DNA of 64,000 bases from NCBI GenBank assembly GCA_963702305.1, contig CAVPBX010000012.1, positions 1-64,000 on the forward strand, written 5' to 3'. Shown piece after piece: positions 1 to 8,982 of this stretch. The notes beneath the pieces were generated by a model. The model was given only the letters and a program-made list of their open reading frames with translations, did not search any database and was not told the origin of the DNA. The DNA is from PALSA-693 sp963702305. GTDB lineage: Bacteria; Actinomycetota; Acidimicrobiia; Acidimicrobiales; Palsa-688. Each line of letters starts with the position of its first letter. Within the stretch, counting starts at the first letter, position 1. A program made the translations under genes and the position numbers.

Positions 1-794
1 GGCAACCCAGTCAGGCCGTCGCAGACCACGATGCACACGTCCTTGGTCCCCCGGTTCTTGATCTCGGTCAGCACGTGATGCCAATATTTGGCCCCCTCGC
101 CGCCGTCGCCGGCCCACAAGCCCAGGATGTCCCGGGTGCCGTCCACGGTCACCCCCACGGCCACGTAGATGGGCCGGTTGGCCACCTGGCCCTCGCGGAT
201 CTTGACCACGATGGCGTCGATGAAGATCACCGGGTACACCGGGTCGAGGGGCCGGTTCTGCCACTCGACCATCCCCTCCAAGACCCGGTCGGTGATCCGG
301 GTGATGGTCTCCTTCGACACCCGGGCCCCGTAGATCTCGGCCAGATGGGCGGAAATCTCCCCATGCGTGAGCCCCTTCGCGGACAGCGAGCACACCAGCG
401 CGTCGACCCCGTTGAGCCGGCGGCGGCGCTTGGGCACGATCACCGGCTCGAACGTGCCGGCCCGATCCCGAGGCACCTCGAGGGCCACCGGGCCGATCTC
501 GGTCAGCACCGTCTTGGTCCTGGTGCCATTACGAGAGTTCCCCGAATGATACCCGGCCGGATCGTACCGGTCATAGCCCACGTGCTCGGTCAGCTCCGCC
601 TCCAACGCCGACTCCAACACCGTCTTGGTCAACCCGGCCAACAGGCCGCCCGGGCCCACCAACGACACACCCTGCTCATGAGCCCGGTCCATCAACTGCA
701 CCGCCAGCTGCTCCAACGACGCCGGCGGCCCCTCAACCACCTCAGGTCCACCAGCGGTCGCCTCGCTACTCGTAACGTCAATCGTGTCAGTCAC
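1..794 (-). CDS. IS256-family (mutator-type) transposase, C-terminus cut by window edge
   Basis: DDE transposase that moves an IS256-type element. Translating the complementary strand from a GTG at 794 gives about 264 residues with no stop before base 1. A GGAAAGGA ribosome site lies just upstream. Visible family marks are the conserved N-terminal stretch around residues 75-110 (GYDRYDPAGYHSGNSRNG), the first catalytic Asp near residue 195 in FIDAIVVKIREGQV, and the second near 258 in VVCDGLTGL. The catalytic Glu and C-terminal domain lie outside the window (family proteins are about 400 residues). It points away from the adjacent IS110 gene. Whether the element is intact cannot be judged here. 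Confidence 0.93.
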   Translation of the reverse strand, partial: MTDTIDVTSSEATAGGPEVVEGPPASLEQLAVQLMDRAHEQGVSLVGPGGLLAGLTKTVLESALEAELTEHVGYDRYDPAGYHSGNSRNGTRTKTVLTEIGPVALEVPRDRAGTFEPVIVPKRRRRLNGVDALVCSLSAKGLTHGEISAHLAEIYGARVSKETITRITDRVLEGMVEWQNRPLDPVYPVIFIDAIVVKIREGQVANRPIYVAVGVTVDGTRDILGLWAGDGGEGAKYWHHVLTEIKNRGTKDVCIVVCDGLTGL

Positions 795-867
795 TACCTG
801 TCCTTTCCAGCCGGGTCTATGCCCAGCCTGCCAGAGGTAGTTACACCGTTGTTGTTCGTGGGTAAGG

Positions 868-1045
868 TGAGTGACGTCCTGGGGGGTTCGCTCCACCGTT
901 GTTTGCCTGTGTGGCCGTTGTAAGTCTTGCGGCCCCTCGGGACACCCGAACCGGCCGGGGTGGCTTGATAGGAGCGTGGCTCACCGCCCCAACGAAGAAA
1001 TGCCCGTCGGCAGGTTCGCGTCCCCGAACTGAGAGGAGAACAGTC
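868..1045 (+). ncRNA. IS110 5' noncoding leader, candidate bridge RNA
   Basis: IS110-family elements are known to transcribe a structured bridge RNA from a noncoding end beside the transposase; its loops pair with target and donor DNA. This leader is noncoding and has self-complementary segments: TCGGG (937-941) with CCCGA (945-949), and GGTTCG (1013-1018) with CGAACT (1025-1030). It also contains ATAGGAGCG at 968-976, repeated exactly just after the transposase stop at 2109-2117. A leader motif matching the element's end is what a donor-binding loop predicts. Boundaries are approximate. CACCGTTGTT at 844-853 recurs at 894-903 and may mark an element end. Assignment is inference from position and structure. 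Confidence 0.35.
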
Positions 1046-2107
1046 ATGGTCGTACTCGGCGTCGATGCCCACAAGCGCACCCACACCATCGTGGTCATCG
1101 ACGAACGGGGCCGGCGGATCGCTGATCGAACGATCAACGCCACCACCGCCGACCACCTGGCCTTGATGACCTGGGCCCAAGCCCACGGCGAGGAACGCCT
1201 GTGGGCGGTCGAGGACTGCCGGCATCTGTCGCGACGCTTGGAACGTGACCTGCTCGCTGCCGGCGAGCGCATCGTGCGGGTGCCGACCAAGATGATGGCC
1301 GCGGCCCGCAAGTCCTCACGCGACTACGGCAAGTCCGATCCCATCGACGCGCTCGCGGTCGCCCGAGCGGCGCTGCAAGAACCTGACCTGCCCGTCGCTC
1401 ACCTTGACGGAACGGCCCGAGAGGTCCGCTTGCTGGTCGATCACCGCGAGGATCTCGTCGCAGAGCGCACCAGAATCATCAACCGGCTCAGATGGCATCT
1501 CCACGAGCTCGACCCGACCTGGGATCCCCCGGTCCGTTCGTTCGACCGCAACAAGACCATCACCCAGCTGACCGCCAACCTGGCCGACCGGGCCGGCACC
1601 GTGGCCCGTCTGGCCCGGCGCTTGCTCGTCTACTGCACCAATCTCACCGACGAGATCAAAGCCCTCGACGACGAGATCGCCGAACTGATCGCCGAGATCG
1701 CCCCCACCCTGCTCGAGATATGTGGGATCGGCACGCTCAGCGCAGCCAAGATCGTGGGCGAGACCGCCGACGTCCGCCGGTTCAAATCGAAAGACGCTTT
1801 CGCCCGCTACAGCGGCACCGCCCCCCTACCCGTCTGGTCATCGGACCATCCCCGCCACCGCCTCAGCCGAGTAGGGAACCGCCAGCTCAACTGTGCCATC
1901 CACCGGATGGCGCTCACCCAAGCTCACTGGCACCCCGACGCCCGGGCCTACCTCGAACGCCGCAAAGCCGCCGGAGACACCCCGAAAGAGGCCCTACGAG
2001 TCCTCAAGCGCCGCCTCTCCGACATCGTCTACCGAGCCCTCATCGCCGACGCCCGCCACGCCACCCGCAGCATCAAACAATCCGAGAACTTCCCCGAAGC
2101 CGCTTGA
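1046..2107 (+). CDS. IS110-family transposase (DEDD recombinase)
   Basis: Catalyses movement of an IS110-type element. The ATG at 1046 was chosen over an upstream in-frame extension because GAGAGGAGAA precedes it and the protein then begins with the family N-terminus MVVLGVDAHK. It has 353 residues. The N-terminal DEDD domain shows D7 (GVDAHK), E56 (WAVEDC), and D98 and D101 (KSDPIDALAVARA). The C-terminal Transposase_20 domain shows GIGTLSAAKIVGE near residue 230 and the serine-containing ARYSGTAP near 253. No internal stops or frameshifts are seen, so it appears intact. It lies back to back with the IS256 fragment. Confidence 0.95.
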   Translation: MVVLGVDAHKRTHTIVVIDERGRRIADRTINATTADHLALMTWAQAHGEERLWAVEDCRHLSRRLERDLLAAGERIVRVPTKMMAAARKSSRDYGKSDPIDALAVARAALQEPDLPVAHLDGTAREVRLLVDHREDLVAERTRIINRLRWHLHELDPTWDPPVRSFDRNKTITQLTANLADRAGTVARLARRLLVYCTNLTDEIKALDDEIAELIAEIAPTLLEICGIGTLSAAKIVGETADVRRFKSKDAFARYSGTAPLPVWSSDHPRHRLSRVGNRQLNCAIHRMALTQAHWHPDARAYLERRKAAGDTPKEALRVLKRRLSDIVYRALIADARHATRSIKQSENFPEAA

Positions 2108-2117
2108 CATAGGAGCG
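2104..2117 (+). repeat. IS110 right-end sequence repeated in the leader
   Basis: TTGACATAGGAGCG overlaps the transposase stop codon. Its last nine bases, ATAGGAGCG, recur in the leader at 968-976, where the preceding bases GCTTG also match. IS110 elements lack classic terminal inverted repeats, so this short repeated block is the best visible marker of the right end. Confidence 0.4.
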
Positions 2118-2847
2118 AGTTACACACCCAAGGCTCCCGCATACGGAGGGAGGAGCGACCGCGATTACCAGGTCGATAACTACACGCTTGGAGTTACCGT
2201 GTCAAGGGTCGGACCACCTGGATGTGAATCGTGGCCCAGCGAGTGCGTTTGGAAGGCCCGGTCCGCCTGGCTGGAGCCCGGTGGGCCGATGCGTTGAGCA
2301 TCGCGAGTCGCCCCGAACATCTCGAACGCCACGGGGCACCAACCATGATCACCTTAAATTCGTCGAGCGGCGCCCGATTGACCGGCGCTGCAGGTGGTCG
2401 GAACAAGTCGGCGATTCACCGCCGCACTCCGTGGCGGATCCGCACTGCGTCCCCAGCTGCGTCCCCATCGCAGGTCACGGGGGTCGCAGCCATTGCGATG
2501 CCCGGGTGATGAAGGGCGGGGTTCGGGACATCGTTGGGGACGGGCAGCGCGTGCGTTCCCGCGACGTTGCCGCGAATTTCCGTTGTTGGGGACGAGTTTG
2601 GGGACGCTGCTGGGGACGGCCCGGGTCCACCATCCAGGCTCGGGCGGGCCGTGTCAGCCCGTAGCTAAGGAGGTGGTGGGTGACCTGGTGGAGTAGCGCC
2701 GTGCAGCGGTTGAGGAGGGCAGGCGGCCGGCGACATGGCAGGTTGCGCCCGAGTCGTGGGCCGGCTTCTGAGGGTAGGTCTCCCCCCATCCCTAGTGCTG
2801 CGCCCGTGTGGTCGGGCCGGCCCGCCATGGGTTGAGTCGGCGCGCCG
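2118..2847. other. Intergenic stretch upstream of the relaxase gene, no convincing gene
   Basis: About 730 bases between the IS110 end and the MobF gene. Only short overlapping open frames are present and none resembles a known family. The stretch holds the 12-base-period TGGGGAC repeats listed separately. An origin of transfer is expected near a MobF relaxase gene and could lie here, but no nic-like site could be identified. Confidence 0.5.
2449..2617. repeat. 12-base-period TGGGGAC repeats, two facing clusters
   Basis: GTCCCCA starts at 2449 and 2461, 12 bases apart. In the opposite orientation TGGGGAC forms a run whose 8-base units start at 2586, 2598 and 2610, again every 12 bases, with one more at 2534. 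A 12-base period fits either four-codon protein repeats or an iteron-like array. GTxxGT repeats are common at the C-termini of actinobacterial integrases, so these may be scars of a lost integrase end (inference). Confidence 0.55.
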
Positions 2848-5800
2848 GTGTTGTCGATCGGGCGGATCGGGGCCGGCTCCGGATACCGCTATCTCACCGA
2901 CCAGGTGGCCACCCAGGACGCCCCGCGGGCCGGCGAAAACCTCCACTCCTATTATCAGCGCTCCGGCTACCCGCCCGGCGTATGGGTCGGCAACCAAGCA
3001 GACGCCTTCGGACTGGACGGCACGGTCGAGGTCGAGGCGGTGGGCCGCCTGTTCGGTCGGTGCGCCCACCCCGTCACCGGCGAGACACTGGGCGCCAAGA
3101 CCGGCGACTACCGCACCGTGGCCAAGCGGGTCGCGGACCGGATCGCCACCCTCGACCACCCAGTTACTGACACGGAGCGCACCGGGTTGGTGGCGGAGGA
3201 GGCGCAACGGCCGAACCCGCAGCCGGTGGCTGGGTTCGACCTGACCTTCTCCGCCCCCAAATCGGTGTCGGTGCTGTGGGCCCTGGGCGGGCCCGAAATA
3301 CGCGAGGCCGTGCGGGCGGCGCATCAGGCCGCGTGGCGGGACGCGTTCACCATGTTCGAATCCGAGGTGGCGGCCACCCGGCTGGGCCACGACGGGATCG
3401 CCCAAGTCGACGTGACCGGGGTGTCCGCGGCGGCGTTCGAGCACTGGTACTCCCGGGCCGGCGACCCCCAGTTGCACACCCACGTGGCGGTATCGGCCAT
3501 GGTGGCCACCGACGACGGCCGCTGGCGGCGGCTGGACTCCCGCGCCCTGTATCGGGCCGCGGCGGTCCTCTCGGAGCGGTACCGGGCAGCCCTGGTGGTC
3601 GCCGTCGCCAATAGCTTGGGGGTCGACTGGGAGCATCGCCCGTCCCGGCGGTCCGACACACTCCTGCCCGAGATCGCCGGCGTCCCCGACGACCTGCTCC
3701 GCCTGTTCTCCTCGCGACAGTTGCAGGTGGAGACTGCGCTCACCGGTCTCGCCGACCAGTACACCCAGAAACACGATCGCAGCCCGGACCGGGCCGCGCT
3801 CGCCCGCCTAGCGCAGCGCGCCACCCTCGACCATCGACCAGCGCCCGCTCACCGCCGGTTCGCCGACCAGCTCCAGCTGTGGTCCGAACAGGCCGCCGGG
3901 CTGCTCGGCTGCCGACCCGACCAGATCGCCGCGGTACTGACCGGCCGCTGCCTCAATCGACCCCAACCCATACCAGCACTTCCCCGCCACCTCGTCGACC
4001 AGCACGCCCAAGATGTCGTGGCCCGGTTGATTGAGACCGGGGCTACCTGGACCCGCTGGGACATCCGCCGTCACGCCAGCGCCCAGCTCCGCGAGCACGG
4101 CTACCGGGCCGACCCCGACACCGTCAATCGACTCGCCGCCGCCGTGCTCAATCAGCCGGACGTGTTCCCGATCGGTCCGCCTGAACCCGCGGATACCCCC
4201 ATCAGTCTCTGTCGACTGGATGGCAGCAGCCGGTTCGCCCGCCGCGGCGAGGACCGCTACTCCACCCAGCAGATCGCCAGCGCCGAAGCCGACCTGGTCG
4301 CGTTAGCCACCACCCGCCACCTGCCCCCAGCCGAGCAAGCCCGGCGCCGCCGCGCCATATACGGCCAGCTCGATGACGACGAACTCATGACCAGAGAAAC
4401 AGCCAGCCGCCAGCACCTCGAACGGCTCACCGCCCGCTGCGACCGTCTCCGCTCCGACATGCGACGGCCCGAGCGGGAGGCGAGGTTGGCCATCTTGGAC
4501 GCGGAAATCGCGGAACAGCACGCCGCGCGAACCGCCCTCGGGCGGGAGCTCTGCACCCGCCATACCGCCGACGGCCGCCTCGACCTGCACGACTATGCGA
4601 AGGGGTTGGGGGTCGATCAGGTGGCCGCCGTGGTCCGCCTCGCTGACCGGTCCCGCCCGCTCGACGCTCTGGTCGGGCCGGCCGGGACCGGCAAAACCAC
4701 CACCCTGCGTGCCCTGGTCCGCTTCTGGCACCACCAGCAGCGACAAGTGACAGTGTTGGCGCCCACTGCCATCGCGGCGCGCACCAGCGGCGAAACCCTC
4801 GGCGTCGCCTACGACACGCTCCACGCCGCCCTGCACCGCTGGCGGCGCGGGGACGATCTGCCCCAGCCCGGTGACCTGATCCTGATCGACGAAGCCTCCA
4901 TGGCCACCACCCCCACGCTGCTGGCCGCCGCCCGCCTGGCCGTCGACCGCGGCGCGTGCGTGCGCCTCGTCGGCGACCCCCGCCAATTGAAGGCGGTCGG
5001 CGCCGGCGGCGGCCTGGCCCTGGTGGCCGAAGCCACCCACGCCCCCGAACTGTGGGAACTCCACCGCTTCGAGCACTCCTGGGAGGCCCAAGCCACCCTT
5101 GGGCTACGCCGCGGCGACCCCGCCGCCCTGGACGCCTACTTCGCCCACGACCGCATCCACGCCGACGTCGACCACGCGGCGGTCGCCGCTACCCTGCGGG
5201 CCTGGGCCACCAGCCCCGCCGGGATCGGCGACACCATCATGGTGGCCTCCGACAATCACACCGTCCTCCAACTCAACACCCTGGCCCGCACCCACCGGGT
5301 CACCGCCGGCCACGTCAGCGTCGAGGGGGTCACCTTGCACGACGACACGGTTGCCGGGGTCGGCGACCTGGTCGTCACCCGCAAAAACCAGCGCCTCCCC
5401 CACCACCCCACCGCCGGTGGTGGGTTCATGGTCCGCAACCGGGACCGCTGGCGCATCGATGCCATCAACGCCGACCACAGCCTGCTCGTGTCACGCATGG
5501 ACCGGGCGGGCAGCAAGATCACCCTGCCCGCCGACTACACGGCCCGACATGTGCAGCTCGGCTACGCCGATACCGGCCACGGCGTGCAAGGCCGCACCGT
5601 CGAGCGGGCCGAGATCCTGGTCCGCCCCGGCGACACCCGCTGGTACCTGTACGTGGCCATGAGCCGAGCCCGCCAATCCACCGTCGCCCACGTCATCATC
5701 GACCAACTCGACCACGAACCCCTCTACCAGCCCGGCCGCACCGCCCGCCACATCCTCGAAACGGTGCTGGCCAACGACGAACCGGTCTCCCTCACCGAAC

Positions 5801-6558
5801 GCCAACGCCACGCCATAGCCGCGCACGCAAACCCGGCCCGCCTGTACGACCGCTACCGGCACGCCCAAACCGAAGAACTCCGCCACCGCCTCACCCACGC
5901 CCTCCGAAACCTGGGCGCCACTCACCTTCTCCATCGCAACGACGCCTGGCAGCTCACCAGCACCGCCCTCGCGGTCGAGCAAACCGGACTCAACGCCCCC
6001 GCCATCCTTACCAGCCTGCCGGCTGACAAGCCTCTGACCGTCGACGGGCTGTGCCAGCAACTCGATAACGCCCGCTACCACCAGGGCGACCCCGACGGCC
6101 CAGCCCGCCCGCCGGGCGGATATGCCGGCATCGTCGCCAGACCCGGAGCGCACGTCGACGCTGACATCGCCCGCTACCTCGACACCCTCGGCACGCAACT
6201 CCTCGAGTGGCGAAACCAGTTCGCCGACCAACTCGCCGCCAGGCAGCCGCCACCCAAATGGGCCACCGCCCTCGGACAGCCACCGGCTGACCAGGAGCAC
6301 CGGCGAGCGTGGGCTGCCAGCGTCGCCCAAATCGCCCTTTGGCGGGCCTGCCATCACCAGGACGGTCCGCAACTCCTCGGCCCGAAACCACCATCCGGCC
6401 ATCACGACAGTCCCGCCTGGAACGCAGCCGCACGAGCCGTCGCCCAAGCACAATCCGTCAGCCACGCCGCGGACAACCTCGGCGCCCCGGACGCGGACTA
6501 TCCCGAAAGGTATGCGGGTCGCGCAGCGCGGACCAGCCGGCCGCGCCGGCCCGTCTAG
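2848..6558 (+). CDS. MobF-family conjugative relaxase-helicase (TraA/TrwC type)
   Basis: Nicks plasmid or ICE DNA at oriT, stays covalently bound to the 5' end, and unwinds the strand for conjugative transfer. The GTG at 2848 (or the TTG at 2851) gives 1236 residues starting with LSIGRIGAGSGYRYLTDQ, the typical N-terminus. Candidate catalytic tyrosines lie at 13, 15, 35 and 36. The metal-binding histidines are in DPQLHTHVAVSAMV near residue 210. The helicase half has Walker A GPAGTGKTTT (about 610), Walker B LILIDEAS (about 678) and a C-terminal YVAMSRARQST motif. No coupling protein or secretion genes are visible nearby, so the host element is probably mobilisable or a remnant. The frame is uninterrupted. 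Confidence 0.95.
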   Translation: MLSIGRIGAGSGYRYLTDQVATQDAPRAGENLHSYYQRSGYPPGVWVGNQADAFGLDGTVEVEAVGRLFGRCAHPVTGETLGAKTGDYRTVAKRVADRIATLDHPVTDTERTGLVAEEAQRPNPQPVAGFDLTFSAPKSVSVLWALGGPEIREAVRAAHQAAWRDAFTMFESEVAATRLGHDGIAQVDVTGVSAAAFEHWYSRAGDPQLHTHVAVSAMVATDDGRWRRLDSRALYRAAAVLSERYRAALVVAVANSLGVDWEHRPSRRSDTLLPEIAGVPDDLLRLFSSRQLQVETALTGLADQYTQKHDRSPDRAALARLAQRATLDHRPAPAHRRFADQLQLWSEQAAGLLGCRPDQIAAVLTGRCLNRPQPIPALPRHLVDQHAQDVVARLIETGATWTRWDIRRHASAQLREHGYRADPDTVNRLAAAVLNQPDVFPIGPPEPADTPISLCRLDGSSRFARRGEDRYSTQQIASAEADLVALATTRHLPPAEQARRRRAIYGQLDDDELMTRETASRQHLERLTARCDRLRSDMRRPEREARLAILDAEIAEQHAARTALGRELCTRHTADGRLDLHDYAKGLGVDQVAAVVRLADRSRPLDALVGPAGTGKTTTLRALVRFWHHQQRQVTVLAPTAIAARTSGETLGVAYDTLHAALHRWRRGDDLPQPGDLILIDEASMATTPTLLAAARLAVDRGACVRLVGDPRQLKAVGAGGGLALVAEATHAPELWELHRFEHSWEAQATLGLRRGDPAALDAYFAHDRIHADVDHAAVAATLRAWATSPAGIGDTIMVASDNHTVLQLNTLARTHRVTAGHVSVEGVTLHDDTVAGVGDLVVTRKNQRLPHHPTAGGGFMVRNRDRWRIDAINADHSLLVSRMDRAGSKITLPADYTARHVQLGYADTGHGVQGRTVERAEILVRPGDTRWYLYVAMSRARQSTVAHVIIDQLDHEPLYQPGRTARHILETVLANDEPVSLTERQRHAIAAHANPARLYDRYRHAQTEELRHRLTHALRNLGATHLLHRNDAWQLTSTALAVEQTGLNAPAILTSLPADKPLTVDGLCQQLDNARYHQGDPDGPARPPGGYAGIVARPGAHVDADIARYLDTLGTQLLEWRNQFADQLAARQPPPKWATALGQPPADQEHRRAWAASVAQIALWRACHHQDGPQLLGPKPPSGHHDSPAWNAAARAVAQAQSVSHAADNLGAPDADYPERYAGRAARTSRPRRPV

Positions 6559-7120
6559 TTCGGCCATCTCGCGCACGCAAGAAGCTGTCGTCGCCTTAAT
6601 CGGCCGGCAACGCCACGACCATCCCGCCGACACCCGGGGCTGCAACACTCCACACTGCTGAGGCGCGCGCTGTCCACGCCCGCCAATCCCCCTGGCAGTC
6701 GAGTGGACGGCAGCGCCCGCGGCACCCCAACTCACGGCTCCGGATGCAAACGCCTCGATGAACCCCAAGGCTGACACAGGGTTGACCTGCACTGGGGACA
6801 CGACTGGGGACGGGATCACAAACCCTGACAGCTCCAACGAATGACAGGCCCGCTCGTCCGGACTGCGCCACTGAGACGGCCGTCAACCGAAACGGCTATC
6901 GACAAAGACGATCTCGTATCACCGGCACCCAGCACGCCGTTCGCTGCACACCGATCACTCAACGACCCGGCCTGAGCGCCCAACTCACCTGGGCTCACAA
7001 CCGTCGACGCCCGGACGCATCAAAGATGCCAGCGTGTATGCGCCCCGTCTCCCTGTACTCGGCAGGCTTGCGGTAGGCGGTTGGATCCTCGTAAATCGGG
7101 GCCCTGCCTTGCCGACCGTC
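6559..7120. other. Intergenic stretch downstream of the relaxase, no gene seen
   Basis: About 560 bases without a supported gene. The only structure noticed is the pair of CTGGGGAC units at 6792 and 6804. The long minus-strand frame over the relaxase 3' half extends into this area but has no family-like sequence and is read as a shadow. Confidence 0.5.
6792..6811 (+). repeat. Two CTGGGGAC units, 12 bases apart
   Basis: CTGGGGAC at 6792-6799 and 6804-6811 has the same core and 12-base spacing as the clusters upstream of the relaxase gene. The gene is therefore bracketed by copies of one repeat type. Confidence 0.5.
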
Positions 7121-7267
7121 AGTCAAGATGGACGACACTTGCAGCCAGCCCTCCCAGGTGGAGGCGTAAGTGATGTCGGCCAACCACAGCTCGTCCGGCC
7201 GGTCGGCCACGAAACGCCGATCGAACAGGTCCGCCGCCGGCCATGCCGTCGGGTCAGGTCGAGCGTT
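7121..7267 (-). pseudogene. IS3-family OrfB (integrase core) fragment
   Basis: The minus strand encodes a short stretch that matches the start of the IS3 OrfB integrase core: FDRRFVADRPDELWLADITY followed by ASTWEGWLQV. The first catalytic Asp is the D of ADITY. The rest of the catalytic domain is missing, and the frame runs into unrelated sequence after about 50 residues. This is a dead fragment in a stretch of insertion-sequence debris. It is on the strand opposite to the other IS3 relic at 7470-8059. Confidence 0.75.
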
Positions 7268-7317
7268 GTGATGTAACGCTCTTGCCGGGCTGCACCCCGA
7301 CGCTGGTGTCGTCGGTC

Positions 7318-7416
7318 CCTTCAGCTCGCCGGCCGTCGCCGCCTCGAGTGTCGGCGGCGTTGGGGCCGTGGGAGGCGATCATCGACCGGTGGCTGGACGC
7401 TGATTCCCCCCGGGTT
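7318..7416 (+). pseudogene. IS21 IstA-like fragment (middle part)
   Basis: The plus strand encodes SPPRVSAALGPWEAIIDRWL, followed by DADSP, resembling the linker and start of the second domain of IS21-family IstA transposases. No start, no catalytic residues and no continuation are present. The assignment rests on about 30 residues and is tentative; the N-terminal IstA relic at 8223-8363 on the other strand supports it. Confidence 0.4.
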
Positions 7417-7469
7417 TCGTGCAGTGCCTATCCGGTGATTTCGACCGCGGGGGAAGCAGGCGGCAGACC

Positions 7470-8059
7470 ATGGCCCGTCGGAAGAAGTATCCCGATGAGT
7501 TCCGCCGCCGATCGGTCGATCACGTGCTGGAGTAGGGGCGTAAGATCGCCGAGGGAGCCGGCCAGCCGGGAATCATCTCGCCCGAGACCCAGCGTCGTTC
7601 AGTCCGCCAGGCCGAGACCAACCGGGGGTGCGTGAGGTGCTCACGAGCGAGGAGCTGGCCGAGATCAACGCGTTGCGGAAGGAGGTGGGCGACCAGCAAC
7701 GGACGATCGAGATCGTCAAGGCGGCTACCACTATTTCGTCCAGGAAGCGAACCCTCTCCCGGTGTGGATCCCGTTCGTTGACGCCTATCGGGATCGGTGG
7801 CCGGTAGCGGCCATGTGTCGAGCGATTGGCTTGTCGGAGCGGCGCTATTACGCGGCTCGGTCCCGGCCCCCGTGTGCCCGCCAGCTGGCCGATCCGATCC
7901 TCAAGGGTGACATCGCCCGGCTCTTCGACGCCAACTGGCGCTGCTATGGGGGCCGACGGAGCTGGCTGGCGCTGCGCCGGGGAGGACATCGGGGTGGGCT
8001 GCTGCGCCGTGGACGGGGTCATAGCCAACATGGGTATCCGACGCTCGCCCAAGGGCTAG
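7470..8059 (+). pseudogene. Degraded IS3-family element (orfA plus 5' part of orfB)
   Basis: An ATG at 7470 opens an OrfA-like frame, MARRKKYPDEFRRRSVDHVL, which stops at TAG 7533. Past that stop, other frames continue the family sequence (LTSEELAEINALRKEVGDQQ) up to about 7740. From about 7762 the start of OrfB is readable: VIPFVDAYRDRWPVAAMCRA, then IGLSERRYYAARSRP. The frame breaks again near 7970 and ends in MGIRRSPKG. At least three disruptions are needed to join the pieces, and the integrase core is absent, so the element is inactive. Confidence 0.8.
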
Positions 8060-8222
8060 TGCGATGAGCAGTGACCTCCCCTATACGACCGCACCCAACC
8101 CCTTCTCGGTCGCCGCTAGCTCAGACTGTCCGTGCAGGGCGCTGACCTGCGGTGATGCGTCCAAACTGTCCGCTGAATCCGCCAAGAATGGCCGGGTTGT
8201 AGGGATGAAAGTAGGGAGGAGC

Positions 8223-8363
8223 GACCTCTGGGGGCACGTCGGCCCGCACATCCCGGCGATGAACCAAGAACCGGCGTGACAATTCCCGGATCGACAGCCC
8301 GTCCCGGATATGCGCCTGGCGTATCTGCTCGTACAACTCCACCTCCGACCTCGGCTTGGGCAT
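8223..8363 (-). pseudogene. IS21 IstA N-terminal (HTH) fragment
   Basis: An ATG at 8363 on the minus strand starts MPKPRSEVELYEQIRQAHIR, then DGLSIRELSRRFLVHRRDV, which is the N-terminal helix-turn-helix of IS21-type IstA proteins. After about 47 residues the similarity ends, although the frame stays open to 8121. No integrase core follows. It is a fragment in the insertion-sequence graveyard. Confidence 0.65.
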
Positions 8364-8526
8364 GCACCGACGCTCCGAAGGCCGCTCGACCAAGTGCTGC
8401 GTTGAGATCTACCGAGGCCGCTCGCAGCTCGGAGAGGCGATCCTAACACAGCCTATCGACCTGGCCGAGCCGTAGTCTTCATCGGCTCCGGGGCCCACGA
8501 ACCGTCGCTGGCGTCGAGTTCACTCG

Positions 8527-8595
8527 TTGGGTCAACCGTCCGAGTTTGGGATCGCAATAGCGGGTTTCGTATTTGGTGAGGCCAGGGGTCGGTGT
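8527..8595 (-). pseudogene. RHS/YD-repeat core C-terminal fragment
   Basis: The minus strand encodes GLTKYETRYCDPKLGRLTQ, close to the conserved end of the RHS core (family pattern GxYxYGxRYYDPxLGRFxQ). A frame change follows immediately. The match is short but distinctive. RHS proteins are large surface toxins or polymorphic effectors; here only the core signature survives. Confidence 0.45.
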
Positions 8596-8665
8596 AGCCG
8601 CCAGGTTGATGCCACCTCCTAACGACAGACCGCCGCTTCCATACGTTAGTTACGGCCGTCCTCGT

Positions 8666-8842
8666 CTATTCGCGATGCGACCTTATCCAGTAGGTCGTAC
8701 CGCCTGCGTAGGCCAAGCCGGCCCCCACAGCAATTGCGACCGTCACCGCTACAGGAATCCCTACCGCTAGACCTATGAGAAGTAGTAATCCGATCACGAC
8801 AAGAAAGATGAGTATGAGGTAGACCCTCAGCCCTTTACTCAT
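8666..8842 (-). CDS. Small two-helix membrane protein, unknown function
   Basis: An ATG at 8842 gives 58 residues: a short charged start (MSKGLRVY), a hydrophobic run of about 20 residues rich in Leu and Ile, a GIPVAVTVAIAVGAGLAYAG segment, and a polar end (WIRSHRE). It reads as two closely spaced membrane segments. The ribosome site is weak (GGGG). A longer start at 8893 would add 17 polar residues. No family is recognised. It lies in low-GC mobile-element debris next to an RHS relic and could itself be chance coding. Confidence 0.4.
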   Translation of the reverse strand: MSKGLRVYLILIFLVVIGLLLLIGLAVGIPVAVTVAIAVGAGLAYAGGTTYWIRSHRE

Positions 8843-8982
8843 GCAACCCCATATGCGTAGTTGGGCGTCTCCAGGCGCTGACCGACATTCCACTCAAAAG
8901 CAGGGTTGACTGTTGCGCCATAGCTAGCAGGTTTGTGCAATTTCGTACGCCCCAAAGCCAACCAAACCCGCACCGATGGCGA

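Noticed and set aside
1893..2297. Plus-strand frame overlapping the IS110 3' end
   Set aside because: Pro/Ser/Thr-rich shadow of the transposase in another frame with no ribosome site.
5491..6837. 448-residue minus-strand frame over the relaxase 3' half
   Set aside because: Antisense to a well-supported gene with Gly/Val-rich composition and no family match.
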